64,000 nt of DNA from an uncultured Bacteroidales bacterium (GTDB lineage: Bacteria; Bacteroidota; Bacteroidia; Bacteroidales; F082): assembly GCA_900317155.1 (NCBI GenBank), contig ONFO01000005.1, positions 1 through 64,000 of the forward strand, read 5' to 3'. The notes under the pieces are model-generated. The model did not search any database. It was not told where the DNA came from and saw only the letters and a list, made by a program, of their open reading frames with translations. Every line of letters begins with the position of its first letter. Position 1 is the first letter of the stretch. Positions 33,819-41,976 of this stretch are shown here, piece after piece. The position numbers were made by a program, and so were the translations under genes.

Positions 33819-34469
33819 TTAATACATCCTCACCAATTCGTTGTCCTCTTCCGATTCCATGAGGCCACCGATGTTGGGTTCGGTTGGGAAAGCACTGTTG
33901 AGGGCAACAGCCCAAAGGTTGTCGGTGGGTCCAACACCTTCTAGCGTCCCGAGGATGTCGCGGAACGACCATGAGGAAAGTAAGCCCTCGCTATTGAGTC
34001 CCTTCATGACATGGAAATCGGTGCTGCCGAGGGCTTTTTCTAATTTTTGAAAACCTGTATCCATGTCTTGCACGATATCGATGACATCCACTTTGTTTAT
34101 GGTCTCGAAGAGGGCAATCAAGTCTGTTTTGGCCTTTTCGATGCCATCGTAGTCAACATCATTACCGCTTTTGCCCAGTTCATGGCACCACCGATTCGCT
34201 TCTTCCCAGATATAGTGGCCGAGGCTGTAGAGCGAGCGCAACTTGAGGTAGTTCACCAAGGTGTTTATTGCCTTTTCCGATTGCCACTTTTCGGTGTCGG
34301 CAGGCAGGTGGTCATGAAAGATGGGCAGCGCCTTCCCCTTCATCTCTTGGATGGCGTCCGCACGGAGGACACTATCGTTGGCGGCTTTCCAGTAGTCTGG
34401 ATAATCCAGTTCCACGATTTCCTTGTAGGTGTAGGGCTTTCTCTTGCCCAGGTCATTTATAGCCAGCAT
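33819..34469 (-). CDS. Unknown soluble protein
   Basis: 216 residues, acidic, no membrane segment: MLAINDLGKRKPYTYKEIVELDYPDYW. Mostly helical by composition, with Trp residues in WEEANRWCHEL and LLSSWSFRDIL. No family is recognised. It has its own island-type promoter (34497-34529) and lies between McrC upstream and the DUF2779 nuclease downstream. Confidence 0.75.
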   Translation of the reverse strand: MLAINDLGKRKPYTYKEIVELDYPDYWKAANDSVLRADAIQEMKGKALPIFHDHLPADTEKWQSEKAINTLVNYLKLRSLYSLGHYIWEEANRWCHELGKSGNDVDYDGIEKAKTDLIALFETINKVDVIDIVQDMDTGFQKLEKALGSTDFHVMKGLNSEGLLSSWSFRDILGTLEGVGPTDNLWAVALNSAFPTEPNIGGLMESEEDNELVRMY

Positions 34470-34496
34470 ATTTGAGTTGTTTTAGGGGGTTGCTGA

Positions 34497-34529
34497 CATA
34501 ATATAGTAATTGGGGGCGGGAAATTCAAA
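34497..34529 (-). promoter_or_regulatory. Island-type promoter
   Basis: Minus strand: TTTG, AATTTCCCGCCCCCAATTAC, TATATTATG, spacing 20; it overlaps the 3' end of mcrC. Confidence 0.7.
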
Positions 34530-35976
34530 ACTTTGATTTGATTATTCCTAAAAAATCTTCTTCTCGGTATTTCATCGTTTTTCTATAACTAGCCCAATCA
34601 CCATTTTCTTCAACGACTAAACCAACTTTATACAGATGGCAATCCTCTCTTCCTTCAATAGTATAATCGTTTTCAATAACTTGTTCGTTACCTTCAGCAA
34701 CAATCTCGCCAGTTTCATCATCCTTTTTCTTTGCCACGGGATGAAAGAGAAATCCTTTTTTCGCATCAAACCGATACATATACATAATGGTCTTGTAATA
34801 AACCGGAGCGGCTTTTTCGGCGGAGAGCTCGTCCTTTATCAATGGGATGTACTTGGCATCGGCCACAATCTTATTATCTACATCGAGATAGTCTGGGATG
34901 ATTTTTTGGATTCCACGCCCGTCTTTCTCCAAAAGATGATAAGGGCTGCTCTTGCGTGTATAGTGCTTCATGCCCGTTCTTTCAGAAAGCACTTGGGCAA
35001 TGTATTCCTCCCACAGCCATGCTGCATCGATGAGGATGCCGTGAATCTTATCGCCGTTTTCGCCGTAACTCAGTTTCTCGTGGCGCAGGATACGCAAGCA
35101 GAGTTTTTGCAAAGCAGCATATTTCGTGTAATAAGGATGAGAAACTGGTCGCAGATTCTCGTTGATGACAGATTGCATCTGCTTCGGTTGAAATGAAGGT
35201 GTAGCTTGGATGATTTGCTGCACATAGCCCTCTGTGTCAGGGTCGTTATGTAGGACGGCTTTCCCGAAAGTCTTGCGACGGATGAACTCGATGGTATGCC
35301 TAATGAGTTGGGTGACAGGATTGTCGTAGCTGAATTCACGCGTACGGTAGGCGATCTTTCCGTTGGCGGGAATGTTGCGCCGAATGTGACGGTTAATGTC
35401 GATCACACCACGCACATTGGCATCGTTGTACTCGTGATAGACATATTTCTTGTACATGCCTTGCGACATGGCTTCTTTCAGCAGTTTTGGGAAAAAGAAC
35501 AGCAGGAAGTCGAAGACCTGTGGTGCTTTTGAACCCGCCGACGACGTAAACGAGAACGTGTTGATGGCCAACACCTTTTCCAACATATAATAAAGGAAGA
35601 AGTCGTTACCCTTCCCATCTTTGTCGATTGAAGAGAATCGGGAATGAATGCGGATGTTTGTTTTTTTCTTCCCAATGAATCCTACCACATTGTTGGTAGT
35701 GACAGAGTCTATCTTATTGTCGTCTTTTTCGGTAATTCGGAAAATAAATAGTTCCTTCAATTCCTCATTGCCTTCATAAAACGAGTTGGGCCACACCATC
35801 ACCGCATTCTCCTCCTCCTTCATCAGGTCGCCGATGGTATACGACGATAAAATCTTGAGAGAAGCATCATCACCAGATTTCTTTAAATCACGCGGTTTCC
35901 TTCCGAACGAATCTTTCATTTCATCATTCGGAGGTATAACATGCCAAGAATTGTCCCAAAGGTGAATTGTACTCAT
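34525..35976 (-). CDS. mcrC: McrC-like nuclease subunit of a McrBC system
   Basis: 483 residues. The N-terminal half contacts McrB; the C-terminal half holds the PD-(D/E)XK site: KIIPDYLDVDNKIVADAKYIP near residues 365-385 gives the Asp and the DAK. McrC cuts DNA when the partner McrB motor recognises methylated or otherwise modified DNA. It starts 44 bases after the stop of mcrB and is clearly co-transcribed. The length and FLLFFFPKLLKEA region fit the McrC family. Confidence 0.88.
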   Translation of the reverse strand: MSTIHLWDNSWHVIPPNDEMKDSFGRKPRDLKKSGDDASLKILSSYTIGDLMKEEENAVMVWPNSFYEGNEELKELFIFRITEKDDNKIDSVTTNNVVGFIGKKKTNIRIHSRFSSIDKDGKGNDFFLYYMLEKVLAINTFSFTSSAGSKAPQVFDFLLFFFPKLLKEAMSQGMYKKYVYHEYNDANVRGVIDINRHIRRNIPANGKIAYRTREFSYDNPVTQLIRHTIEFIRRKTFGKAVLHNDPDTEGYVQQIIQATPSFQPKQMQSVINENLRPVSHPYYTKYAALQKLCLRILRHEKLSYGENGDKIHGILIDAAWLWEEYIAQVLSERTGMKHYTRKSSPYHLLEKDGRGIQKIIPDYLDVDNKIVADAKYIPLIKDELSAEKAAPVYYKTIMYMYRFDAKKGFLFHPVAKKKDDETGEIVAEGNEQVIENDYTIEGREDCHLYKVGLVVEENGDWASYRKTMKYREEDFLGIIKSKF

Positions 35977-36020
35977 TTAACAATAGGTTATAAATCATTT
36001 CTTTTGGGGACTCATAATGC

Positions 36021-37703
36021 TCATTTATCGTATGCTTCTTTCAGGTCTTTCAAATATCCATCTATTTCCTTTTTTGGCAAGCCACGGAAATACTCATAAA
36101 GCAGTCCTTTCAAATGATTATTCCACAATGCTTCAAAGGCTTTCTCTTGAGCTTTTTCACTATAGTTTTCAAACTTTTTAAAATAAGCTCCTCCTATCTG
36201 ATAAGCAGAAGACAATCCGTATTTTTCTTTTACAATCTCTTTATTGAGGCTTGCCATCTTTTCTTGAAGCTTTTTAATTGTCTGTATATCTATATCTTTT
36301 ATGGTGTAGAGCATATCAATACTTGCCTCAACATCATAAAAAGCGAAACGTCTCCTAAATGCAAAGTCCATGCTTTCAACACTTCTGTCAATATCATTCA
36401 TTGTTCCTATCACATATACATTTTCAGGAACATAAAAACCATTTTTAAATGGATCATTAGTATCAGTTATTAATTTTTGATATTGTGTATCCACTTTCCC
36501 TTTTTCGCCACGATAACCTGGATCTATTGAGAAGAATAGTTCACCAAAAATCTTTGAGATTTCACCTCGGTTGATTTCATCAATAATAAAAACAAATGGT
36601 TTCAGTTGACAATTATCTATTTGCGTTTCTGGTTCACTTTCTCTATGCTCTATCTCCGGTTTCTTTTCATTAATAGCATCCTTGCAAAAACTTTTGAAAA
36701 TGCCATCCATTCTATCAAATACAATATAATTATTATCAGAACCCCTTTTGGATCCTACAGCACTTTGGTTTACTTGGCTTTCGGTAACTGAACCTGTCGA
36801 ATGGCTGGAGTCTATATTGTTATGAGTAGATTGGTCTTGCGAAAGTCGCGGTCTCAATCCTTCTACAAAATCCGTATAATCATAAGATGGATGGAACTGC
36901 ACAAATTTACACTGCTTGTCAAACATTGCTTTATCATCGGCACTTAAATTCTCAAAATCCGAATTGCCGGTGATCATAAATGCAGCTACTTTTTTTGCAA
37001 GATAAGTTTTTCCTGTTCCAGGAGCACCTGTCAATATAATGTTCTTATTGCATCTTAGATTTGATTCAATTTCAACAAAATCCTTTCCTCTGAAAAACTC
37101 CAGGATTTTCCATGGAAGGCTATAACAAGTCTGCGTCTTTTTTTCTTCATATTCATAATATTTATCTTTTATTGTTGAAAACAAGAAATGGCTCTTTTCA
37201 AATGGAGTGTTTTTTATTTGAGCACTATAATCTTGATTTAAAATAAGCTCATTATCTTTAAGAAATCTAAGAAGATCGTTTATATCAGACTCTGAAGCGA
37301 TTGAACTTAAATAATCGGGAAGAATAGAAGCGGCTAATTTCAGTGTAGCGGCTTTGGGCGTGGTATCACCTCCCTTTTTAATTTGGCTTTCTATAAATCC
37401 ACTTAACTCTTTGTATTGTTCAATTCGGGTGACTAGAGGATTCTCCTCGGATAGTACAGCTAGTTTTCCCTTTAAATCATTCCACTGATCTTTCAGCTTC
37501 TTACGCTCTTCCATCCGAAAAGGACGGTTCCGAATTGCTGCAATTGCATTGGCAGTACCTATAAAAGCATCTATCACACCATCATTCTCTGCCTGATCTT
37601 CATTTCCCAATACCAGTGCCTTGAATCGATTGTATTCTACTTCCATATCGCTCTCTTCATTTGAATTTACTGGTACATTGTCAAAGAGTTGTTTCCATTC
37701 CAT
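36021..37703 (-). CDS. mcrB: McrB-like AAA+ GTPase subunit of a McrBC system
   Basis: 560 residues. The motor domain has Walker A GAPGTGKT (about 230), FVQFHPSYDYTDFVEG, Walker B FIIDEINRGEISKIFGE and the McrB signature VIGTMNDIDRSVESMDFAFRRRF. McrB uses GTP and drives McrC. The N-terminal 200 residues, where modified DNA is read, do not resemble the E. coli McrB domain, so the target is unknown. A low-complexity stretch (STHNNIDSSHSTGSVTES) is inserted in the motor domain. The gene follows a 75-residue unknown gene by 60 bases and precedes mcrC by 44. Confidence 0.9.
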   Translation of the reverse strand: MEWKQLFDNVPVNSNEESDMEVEYNRFKALVLGNEDQAENDGVIDAFIGTANAIAAIRNRPFRMEERKKLKDQWNDLKGKLAVLSEENPLVTRIEQYKELSGFIESQIKKGGDTTPKAATLKLAASILPDYLSSIASESDINDLLRFLKDNELILNQDYSAQIKNTPFEKSHFLFSTIKDKYYEYEEKKTQTCYSLPWKILEFFRGKDFVEIESNLRCNKNIILTGAPGTGKTYLAKKVAAFMITGNSDFENLSADDKAMFDKQCKFVQFHPSYDYTDFVEGLRPRLSQDQSTHNNIDSSHSTGSVTESQVNQSAVGSKRGSDNNYIVFDRMDGIFKSFCKDAINEKKPEIEHRESEPETQIDNCQLKPFVFIIDEINRGEISKIFGELFFSIDPGYRGEKGKVDTQYQKLITDTNDPFKNGFYVPENVYVIGTMNDIDRSVESMDFAFRRRFAFYDVEASIDMLYTIKDIDIQTIKKLQEKMASLNKEIVKEKYGLSSAYQIGGAYFKKFENYSEKAQEKAFEALWNNHLKGLLYEYFRGLPKKEIDGYLKDLKEAYDK

Positions 37704-37763
37704 AGTTTTTTATTTCTTTATTATTGATTATTACGTTTTTCAGCAAACCATTTTGCAACGAGT

Positions 37764-37991
37764 TTATTTCCTCCTCACTCCCCCACTATACTCCCGGATA
37801 TAGATCCCATAGTCGGTGTAGACCTCGATGTCGCGGCCGTTGGGGGCCAGGAGGAGGTCGAGGATGTGGTGGCCGTTGAACTCGGTAACACGACTCCATG
37901 AGTTGCTGCCCATAGTGGCTCTTTGCAACTGCCGGTCATCGGCAGGATTAATGCGGTAGATGAAACCGCCTACTTTTACTGCTTGCGCCAT
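37764..37991 (-). CDS. Small unknown protein upstream of mcrBC
   Basis: 75 residues, beta-rich: MAQAVKVGGFIYRINPADDRQLQRAT...GYIREYSGGVRRK type ending. No family recognised. It has a clear island-type promoter (38009-38040), and mcrB lies 60 bases downstream with no separate promoter seen, so it may lead the mcrBC transcript. It could be a regulator or unrelated. Confidence 0.65.
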   Translation of the reverse strand: MAQAVKVGGFIYRINPADDRQLQRATMGSNSWSRVTEFNGHHILDLLLAPNGRDIEVYTDYGIYIREYSGGVRRK

Positions 37992-38008
37992 GGTTCCATT
38001 TTATGGGA

Positions 38009-38040
38009 CAAAAATAGAAACTTTTTCGGGGAAATTCAAA
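38009..38040 (-). promoter_or_regulatory. Island-type promoter for the small gene and probably mcrBC
   Basis: Minus strand: TTTG, AATTTCCCCGAAAAAGTTTC, TATTTTTG, spacing 20; the TTTG overlaps the stop of the gene upstream (38036). Confidence 0.7.
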
Positions 38041-38782
38041 AAAAATCAGACGGCAATTCTATTTTCATTTTCCTATTGCTGTGCGATTTGGCCGCGGCAA
38101 GCAGGGCTTCCTGGGTGATGTATTGCTCGTAAAGCGTGCATTGCGTGACGATGCCTTGCGTCGAGCATCGCTCACCGTCAACCAACACCAATGCCCAGCC
38201 TTTGTTGTGGTCGGCGAACTCTTCTCCCACCAACGCGACACCTTCCACCGTCTCAACCAACTCGTTTTTCTTCACTTTTTTGACTTTGAAAAACACTCTC
38301 GGCACGCCATGCTCCACTCGTTGCTCTGCCGTGTAAAGCCGCAATTCCATACCTTGGCGGATGTCTTTTTTATCCAGGTTGGCAATGAGCGCCGCGACGC
38401 CGTCCACCTCGCCAAGATGCTGCCTTACCGTAAGCAGTTTGCCCTCGCTCACCGGAATATCGGGCATCAGAAACGAAGCATAACTATCCATAAAGCTTTT
38501 TTCGACAAAAACCGCTGGCAGCCTATTGGCAAGCGCCACAAAGCCATTGTAGGCCGACTGGTGTTCGGTGAACATCGTATCACAAAGCGACAATCCATGC
38601 CATAGTGCGATGGAATGCCTCATCCGCTGTCGTTGTACGAATTGTTTTAGGGTGCACCGACGCGGCCTTGAACTGTTGTGCGCAGTCCGTACTACTGTTT
38701 TCCCCTGTTTCTCATAAATGGTCACTCCCGATTGTGGCATTCTCCCAATCAGCGATAAACCTTTGACTTGTCTTTTTCCCAT
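38036..38782 (-). CDS. Unknown basic protein (KGLSLIGRMPQSGVTIYE type)
   Basis: 248 residues. The first 55 are strongly basic (GKTVVRTAHNSSRPRRCTLKQFVQRQRMRHSIALWH), followed by a mixed alpha/beta part. No signal peptide. I have a sense of similar unnamed Bacteroidales proteins but cannot assign a family. It is read from a promoter at 38994-39025 through an unusually long leader of about 200 bases with hairpins. Confidence 0.7.
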   Translation of the reverse strand: MGKRQVKGLSLIGRMPQSGVTIYEKQGKTVVRTAHNSSRPRRCTLKQFVQRQRMRHSIALWHGLSLCDTMFTEHQSAYNGFVALANRLPAVFVEKSFMDSYASFLMPDIPVSEGKLLTVRQHLGEVDGVAALIANLDKKDIRQGMELRLYTAEQRVEHGVPRVFFKVKKVKKNELVETVEGVALVGEEFADHNKGWALVLVDGERCSTQGIVTQCTLYEQYITQEALLAAAKSHSNRKMKIELPSDFF

Positions 38783-38872
38783 ATCAGATTCGTTTTAATC
38801 AGGTGGCAGCCTCAGAATAGCCTCGTAGCTGCGCCCTCTTTTACTCTATTCTTTTAAGTCAGTTATTCGTCT

Positions 38873-38908
38873 GTTATTCGATTTAATATCGAAGAACAAT
38901 CGAATAAC
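38873..38908 (-). other. Hairpin in a long 5' leader
   Basis: gttattcgatt (38873-38883) pairs with aatcgaataac (38898-38908). The leader 38783-38990 lacks a convincing gene and also has repeated GAGGCT motifs near its 3' end. It may act as a regulatory leader. Confidence 0.45.
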
Positions 38909-38993
38909 AATACAATAACAATAGAGCGTTTAATATGTTTGATAAGGCGCGACTCCGAGGCAAATCCTTGACTGACTCTATGTTGTTGAATTG

Positions 38994-39025
38994 CAAATAT
39001 AGAAACTTTTGACAGGAAATTCAAA
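38994..39025 (-). promoter_or_regulatory. Island-type promoter with a long leader
   Basis: Minus strand: TTTG, AATTTCCTGTCAAAAGTTTC, TATATTTG, spacing 20. Confidence 0.7.
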
Positions 39026-39072
39026 AACAAGCGAAAAAAAAGTGGAGCGGCTAGCCACTCCACTTGCGTTTT

Positions 39073-39555
39073 TTATTGTTTAGTCACTTTCACCTCTACG
39101 CTTCCATTCAAGATTCCGTGGATAATGCGAGCCTGCAACTGTTCCTGCTCTTCGGTCATCAATTGGAAGGGGCAACCGTCTTCTTCGGCCCCGGGGAAGT
39201 ACGTGCCTTCGGCATCGTTCTTCAGATAGACTTCGCAGCCTGGCTCCACGGCTTTGTAGTATATACGGAGCGAAGGATAGGTGGTTTTCAGCAAGTTTGT
39301 CACTTCGTAGCAGGGCGTCCAAGCTGTCTCGAAGGTCATGCGAAGGGTGTCATCCTTGCGTTCAAGTTCAGTCCATCCGCCGCGGCACATCACTTCATTG
39401 GGGTCTTTACCCAAGGCTTCGACCAGCAGACCTAATTCTGTTGCATACTCCACAGAGGCTTCGCTTTCCTGAAGCTTCTTCATGGTCTCATACAGTGCGT
39501 CGAGTTCTTTCTTCTCACCCTCGATGACATAGTTTGTTGAGCAGATGTTTGCCAT
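39073..39555 (-). CDS. YubB/Api92-like (DUF1281-type) ferredoxin-fold protein
   Basis: 160 residues, acidic. The start MANICSTNYVIEGEKKELDALYETM and the later FETAWTPCYEVTNLL resemble the YubB/Api92-like proteins found on plasmids and phages (MANWCxNxxxxxG... and WxTKW). Their function is not known. Own promoter at 39585-39617. It follows the VWA gene by 107 bases. Family call is moderate. Confidence 0.6.
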   Translation of the reverse strand: MANICSTNYVIEGEKKELDALYETMKKLQESEASVEYATELGLLVEALGKDPNEVMCRGGWTELERKDDTLRMTFETAWTPCYEVTNLLKTTYPSLRIYYKAVEPGCEVYLKNDAEGTYFPGAEEDGCPFQLMTEEQEQLQARIIHGILNGSVEVKVTKQ

Positions 39556-39584
39556 AATCTAACTATTTTTAAATGATTGTTTAT

Positions 39585-39617
39585 TGTAATATAGTAATGT
39601 TTTGTCAGAAATTCAAA
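39585..39617 (-). promoter_or_regulatory. Island-type promoter
   Basis: Minus strand: TTTG, AATTTCTGACAAAACATTAC, TATATTACA, spacing 20. Confidence 0.65.
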
Positions 39618-39662
39618 GATTCTCTCGCTATGCGCTAGAATCTTCTTCATATTTAATGAGTA

Positions 39663-40910
39663 CTATAATTCCATCAGACAGACGCGGCCCGTCTTGCGCA
39701 GCGATTCGTAATGGATCCTGAACGATGATTCGTTGTCGATGACCCATAGCAACTTGGCTTTCAAATGTGGCGGTACTTCGGGTGTCGGGGCATAGCCATC
39801 GGTGATGATGATGAGACCATCATAATCGGGATGTTCCTTGACATAGTCGACGGGAGCTTGGAAGTTGGTGCCGCCGCGCCCCTGCACCTTAAACTCCTGC
39901 AAGTTCTTTTTAGCTTCTTTCAAAGTGAAAGGCTTGCCTTGCACATCTGCATCGAACATCAGCACATCTATCTCTTGAATGCCATATTTGAAGAAGGTGG
40001 TGATGATGCGGAAGTAGCGGCCCAACTCATCGGAGCCTGTCGAGAAGCTAGTGTCGACGGCGACAAGCAAATGCGTGGTGAAGTCGTAGTGACTGCCCAT
40101 CTGCTCGAAGCCGAAACGACGGCTGGGACGCATACGCGTCAGACGGCGTTTCCGTGAGAGGATGCTGGCGCGAAAGCCTCGCAAGGCACTGCGGAAGTCA
40201 ATCTTTCCCTCTGCGGCTTTCTTGATGAGTTCGATCATGCCACCAGGAATGCTGCCCCACATCGTCGAACCCTGGATGATGTCGGTAATCAGCCGCGCTT
40301 GGAACGGGTCTTCCTCCCACAGGGCTGTGTAATCGGTTTCAACTTGCTGTTTTCCTGTTCCTTGTGCTTCTCCAGTTTCTTGGCTTTTCGAAGTACCTTC
40401 AGATGCAGAAGAGTCTTTCGTCCATTCTCCACTATCTCCTCCAGAATCACCCTCACTTTGGCGTGAGCCATCGAGATGAACGGCCATTCCATTCAGTCGT
40501 GCGGCATACCATTCGTAGTGCTGTCCCACAGGCAAGCCAAAATCCTCGGGCTTGGTCAGGTCAATCCATGCCAACTTGTAGGCTGGCGAGATAACCATGT
40601 CGCTAGCGGCATGTTGGACGATGGGCTTGCAACCCAAAGGTTGCCGAGCGTATGGATGTTGCAGCAGGATGCGGATCATCTCTACCTTCAGCAGCTCATT
40701 CAACTGGTTGTCCTGCAAGGCATCAATCACGGTCGGGTTGTACTCGATGCGTCCCTGCCCAGTGCGCAACGGGCACTGCATATTGGCATTCATCGCAAGG
40801 CGATGGCTGCAATACACGGCAAAGAACACCGGCTCGGTCAGGAACCATTGCTCCGCTACCTGTTGTATGCGTTCTCGGGCGTTGCCTTGAGCTTGTCGAA
40901 GGGAAGTCAT
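39663..40910 (-). CDS. DUF2201-type protein with VWA-like domain
   Basis: 415 residues. The C-terminal half is a von Willebrand A-like domain: LLVAVDTSFSTGS (MIDAS-type DxSxS, with DTSFS), RGGTNFQAP and LIIITDGYA. The N-terminal half resembles the DUF2201 metallopeptidase-like domain, but I see VEMIRILLQHPYAR where an HExxH would lie, so peptidase activity is doubtful. The first codons (TSLRQAQG) come from a REP-like repeat at 40885-40902. ATG overlaps the stop of the MoxR ATPase gene (ATGA), so the two are translated together and should work as a MoxR-VWA pair. Confidence 0.82.
   Translation of the reverse strand: MTSLRQAQGNARERIQQVAEQWFLTEPVFFAVYCSHRLAMNANMQCPLRTGQGRIEYNPTVIDALQDNQLNELLKVEMIRILLQHPYARQPLGCKPIVQHAASDMVISPAYKLAWIDLTKPEDFGLPVGQHYEWYAARLNGMAVHLDGSRQSEGDSGGDSGEWTKDSSASEGTSKSQETGEAQGTGKQQVETDYTALWEEDPFQARLITDIIQGSTMWGSIPGGMIELIKKAAEGKIDFRSALRGFRASILSRKRRLTRMRPSRRFGFEQMGSHYDFTTHLLVAVDTSFSTGSDELGRYFRIITTFFKYGIQEIDVLMFDADVQGKPFTLKEAKKNLQEFKVQGRGGTNFQAPVDYVKEHPDYDGLIIITDGYAPTPEVPPHLKAKLLWVIDNESSFRIHYESLRKTGRVCLMEL
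40885..40902. repeat. REP-like element at the start of a coding sequence
   Basis: ccttgagcttgtcgaagg, palindrome-like, encodes residues 3-8 of the VWA protein (SLRQAQG). Related to the element at 2866-2889. Confidence 0.7.
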
Positions 40911-41971
40911 AAGGTTTGGATGAATTCGACAATTTGCTTGTAGGTGTCGGGCATTTCCTTATTGATGAGAAGCAGCATCTTCTTATAGCCCGTGCCGTCG
41001 ATGAGCGACACAAAATGGGCGTAGCCTTCGCGGTGGTTCTTGAGCAGGTAGTCGTGGTAAGCCTTTAGGTTTTTACGCACCATTTCGCGGTCGAGGGTGT
41101 CGGCCTTGTCGGTCTCGAAGAAACGCGCCAAGGCATCGTTGAGCAACGACAATTGATGCAACTCGTATTTGTCGAGCGATTTCTTGGCTTTCTTGAAGTC
41201 GGAGAGCAGGTCGATGGGCGAAAGGTCGTCCTTGCGGAACGAAAGGAACAACTGTGCTGCCGCCTGAACGCCGATGATGCCGGCCACCACCTTCTGATGC
41301 ACGGGCAAGGGGTTGGGGATATTCTCCATCAGTCGGGCCACTTTCTCCCAGGCACGGCGGTCGGGATCTTTGTCAAGGCCTTGGTCTTCCTTGGTGTCGG
41401 CGCTGCGGTCGAGCAACTCGGGATTGGCGCCGATGAAATTGAGGATACGCTCGTCGAGACCCGTACGCGTTGCCCACAGCAGCCAGTCCTCCACCGTGGG
41501 ACGGAAGGTGTAGATGTTGAAACGCGACACCAAGGCGGGGTCGAGGTCGGTGAGTTGGTACTCCTCACCGTCGTTGCCTGCGGCGATGATGCGGCTGCCT
41601 TCGGGCAATTCGCGACCGGCCAGCTTGCGGTTCAGCACGAGGTCCATCACCGTCTGCAAGATCTCGGGACGGGCGCGGTTGATCTCGTCCAAGAAAAGCA
41701 CTATGGGTTGGCCGTCGACAGGAAACCAGTAAGGTGGCATGAAGACGGTCTTTCCCGTTTTCTCGTCCTTATTGGGCAGTCCCAGTAAGTCGCCAGGGTC
41801 GCTCATCTGTCCGAGGAACAAGGTCTTCACCGGTATGCCTTTTTCCTTAAAATACCTAGTCAGAATTTGCGACTTGCCGATGCCGTGACGGCCGGTCAGC
41901 ATGATGTTTTGCCATGTGGGTGTGACCTCCAAAAGGGTCATCAGTTCGGTTTCGTTAATTGCTATGGCCAT
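40907..41971 (-). CDS. MoxR-type AAA+ ATPase
   Basis: 354 residues. Walker A GRHGIGKSQ (about 28-36), Walker B IVLFLDEINRA, sensor 1 RIIAAGND and the arginine-finger region DPALVSRFNIYTF identify a MoxR-family motor. Such ATPases remodel partner proteins and usually pair with a VWA protein. Here the VWA gene overlaps it by four bases and an unknown 524-residue protein ends five bases before it, forming a compact three-gene operon. Confidence 0.9.
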   Translation of the reverse strand: MAIAINETELMTLLEVTPTWQNIMLTGRHGIGKSQILTRYFKEKGIPVKTLFLGQMSDPGDLLGLPNKDEKTGKTVFMPPYWFPVDGQPIVLFLDEINRARPEILQTVMDLVLNRKLAGRELPEGSRIIAAGNDGEEYQLTDLDPALVSRFNIYTFRPTVEDWLLWATRTGLDERILNFIGANPELLDRSADTKEDQGLDKDPDRRAWEKVARLMENIPNPLPVHQKVVAGIIGVQAAAQLFLSFRKDDLSPIDLLSDFKKAKKSLDKYELHQLSLLNDALARFFETDKADTLDREMVRKNLKAYHDYLLKNHREGYAHFVSLIDGTGYKKMLLLINKEMPDTYKQIVEFIQTL

Positions 41972-41976
41972 ATTTT

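Noticed and set aside
38863-39063. Small hydrophobic protein in the leader of the 248-residue gene
   Set aside because: Its start lies upstream of the promoter and the part after the promoter has no start codon.
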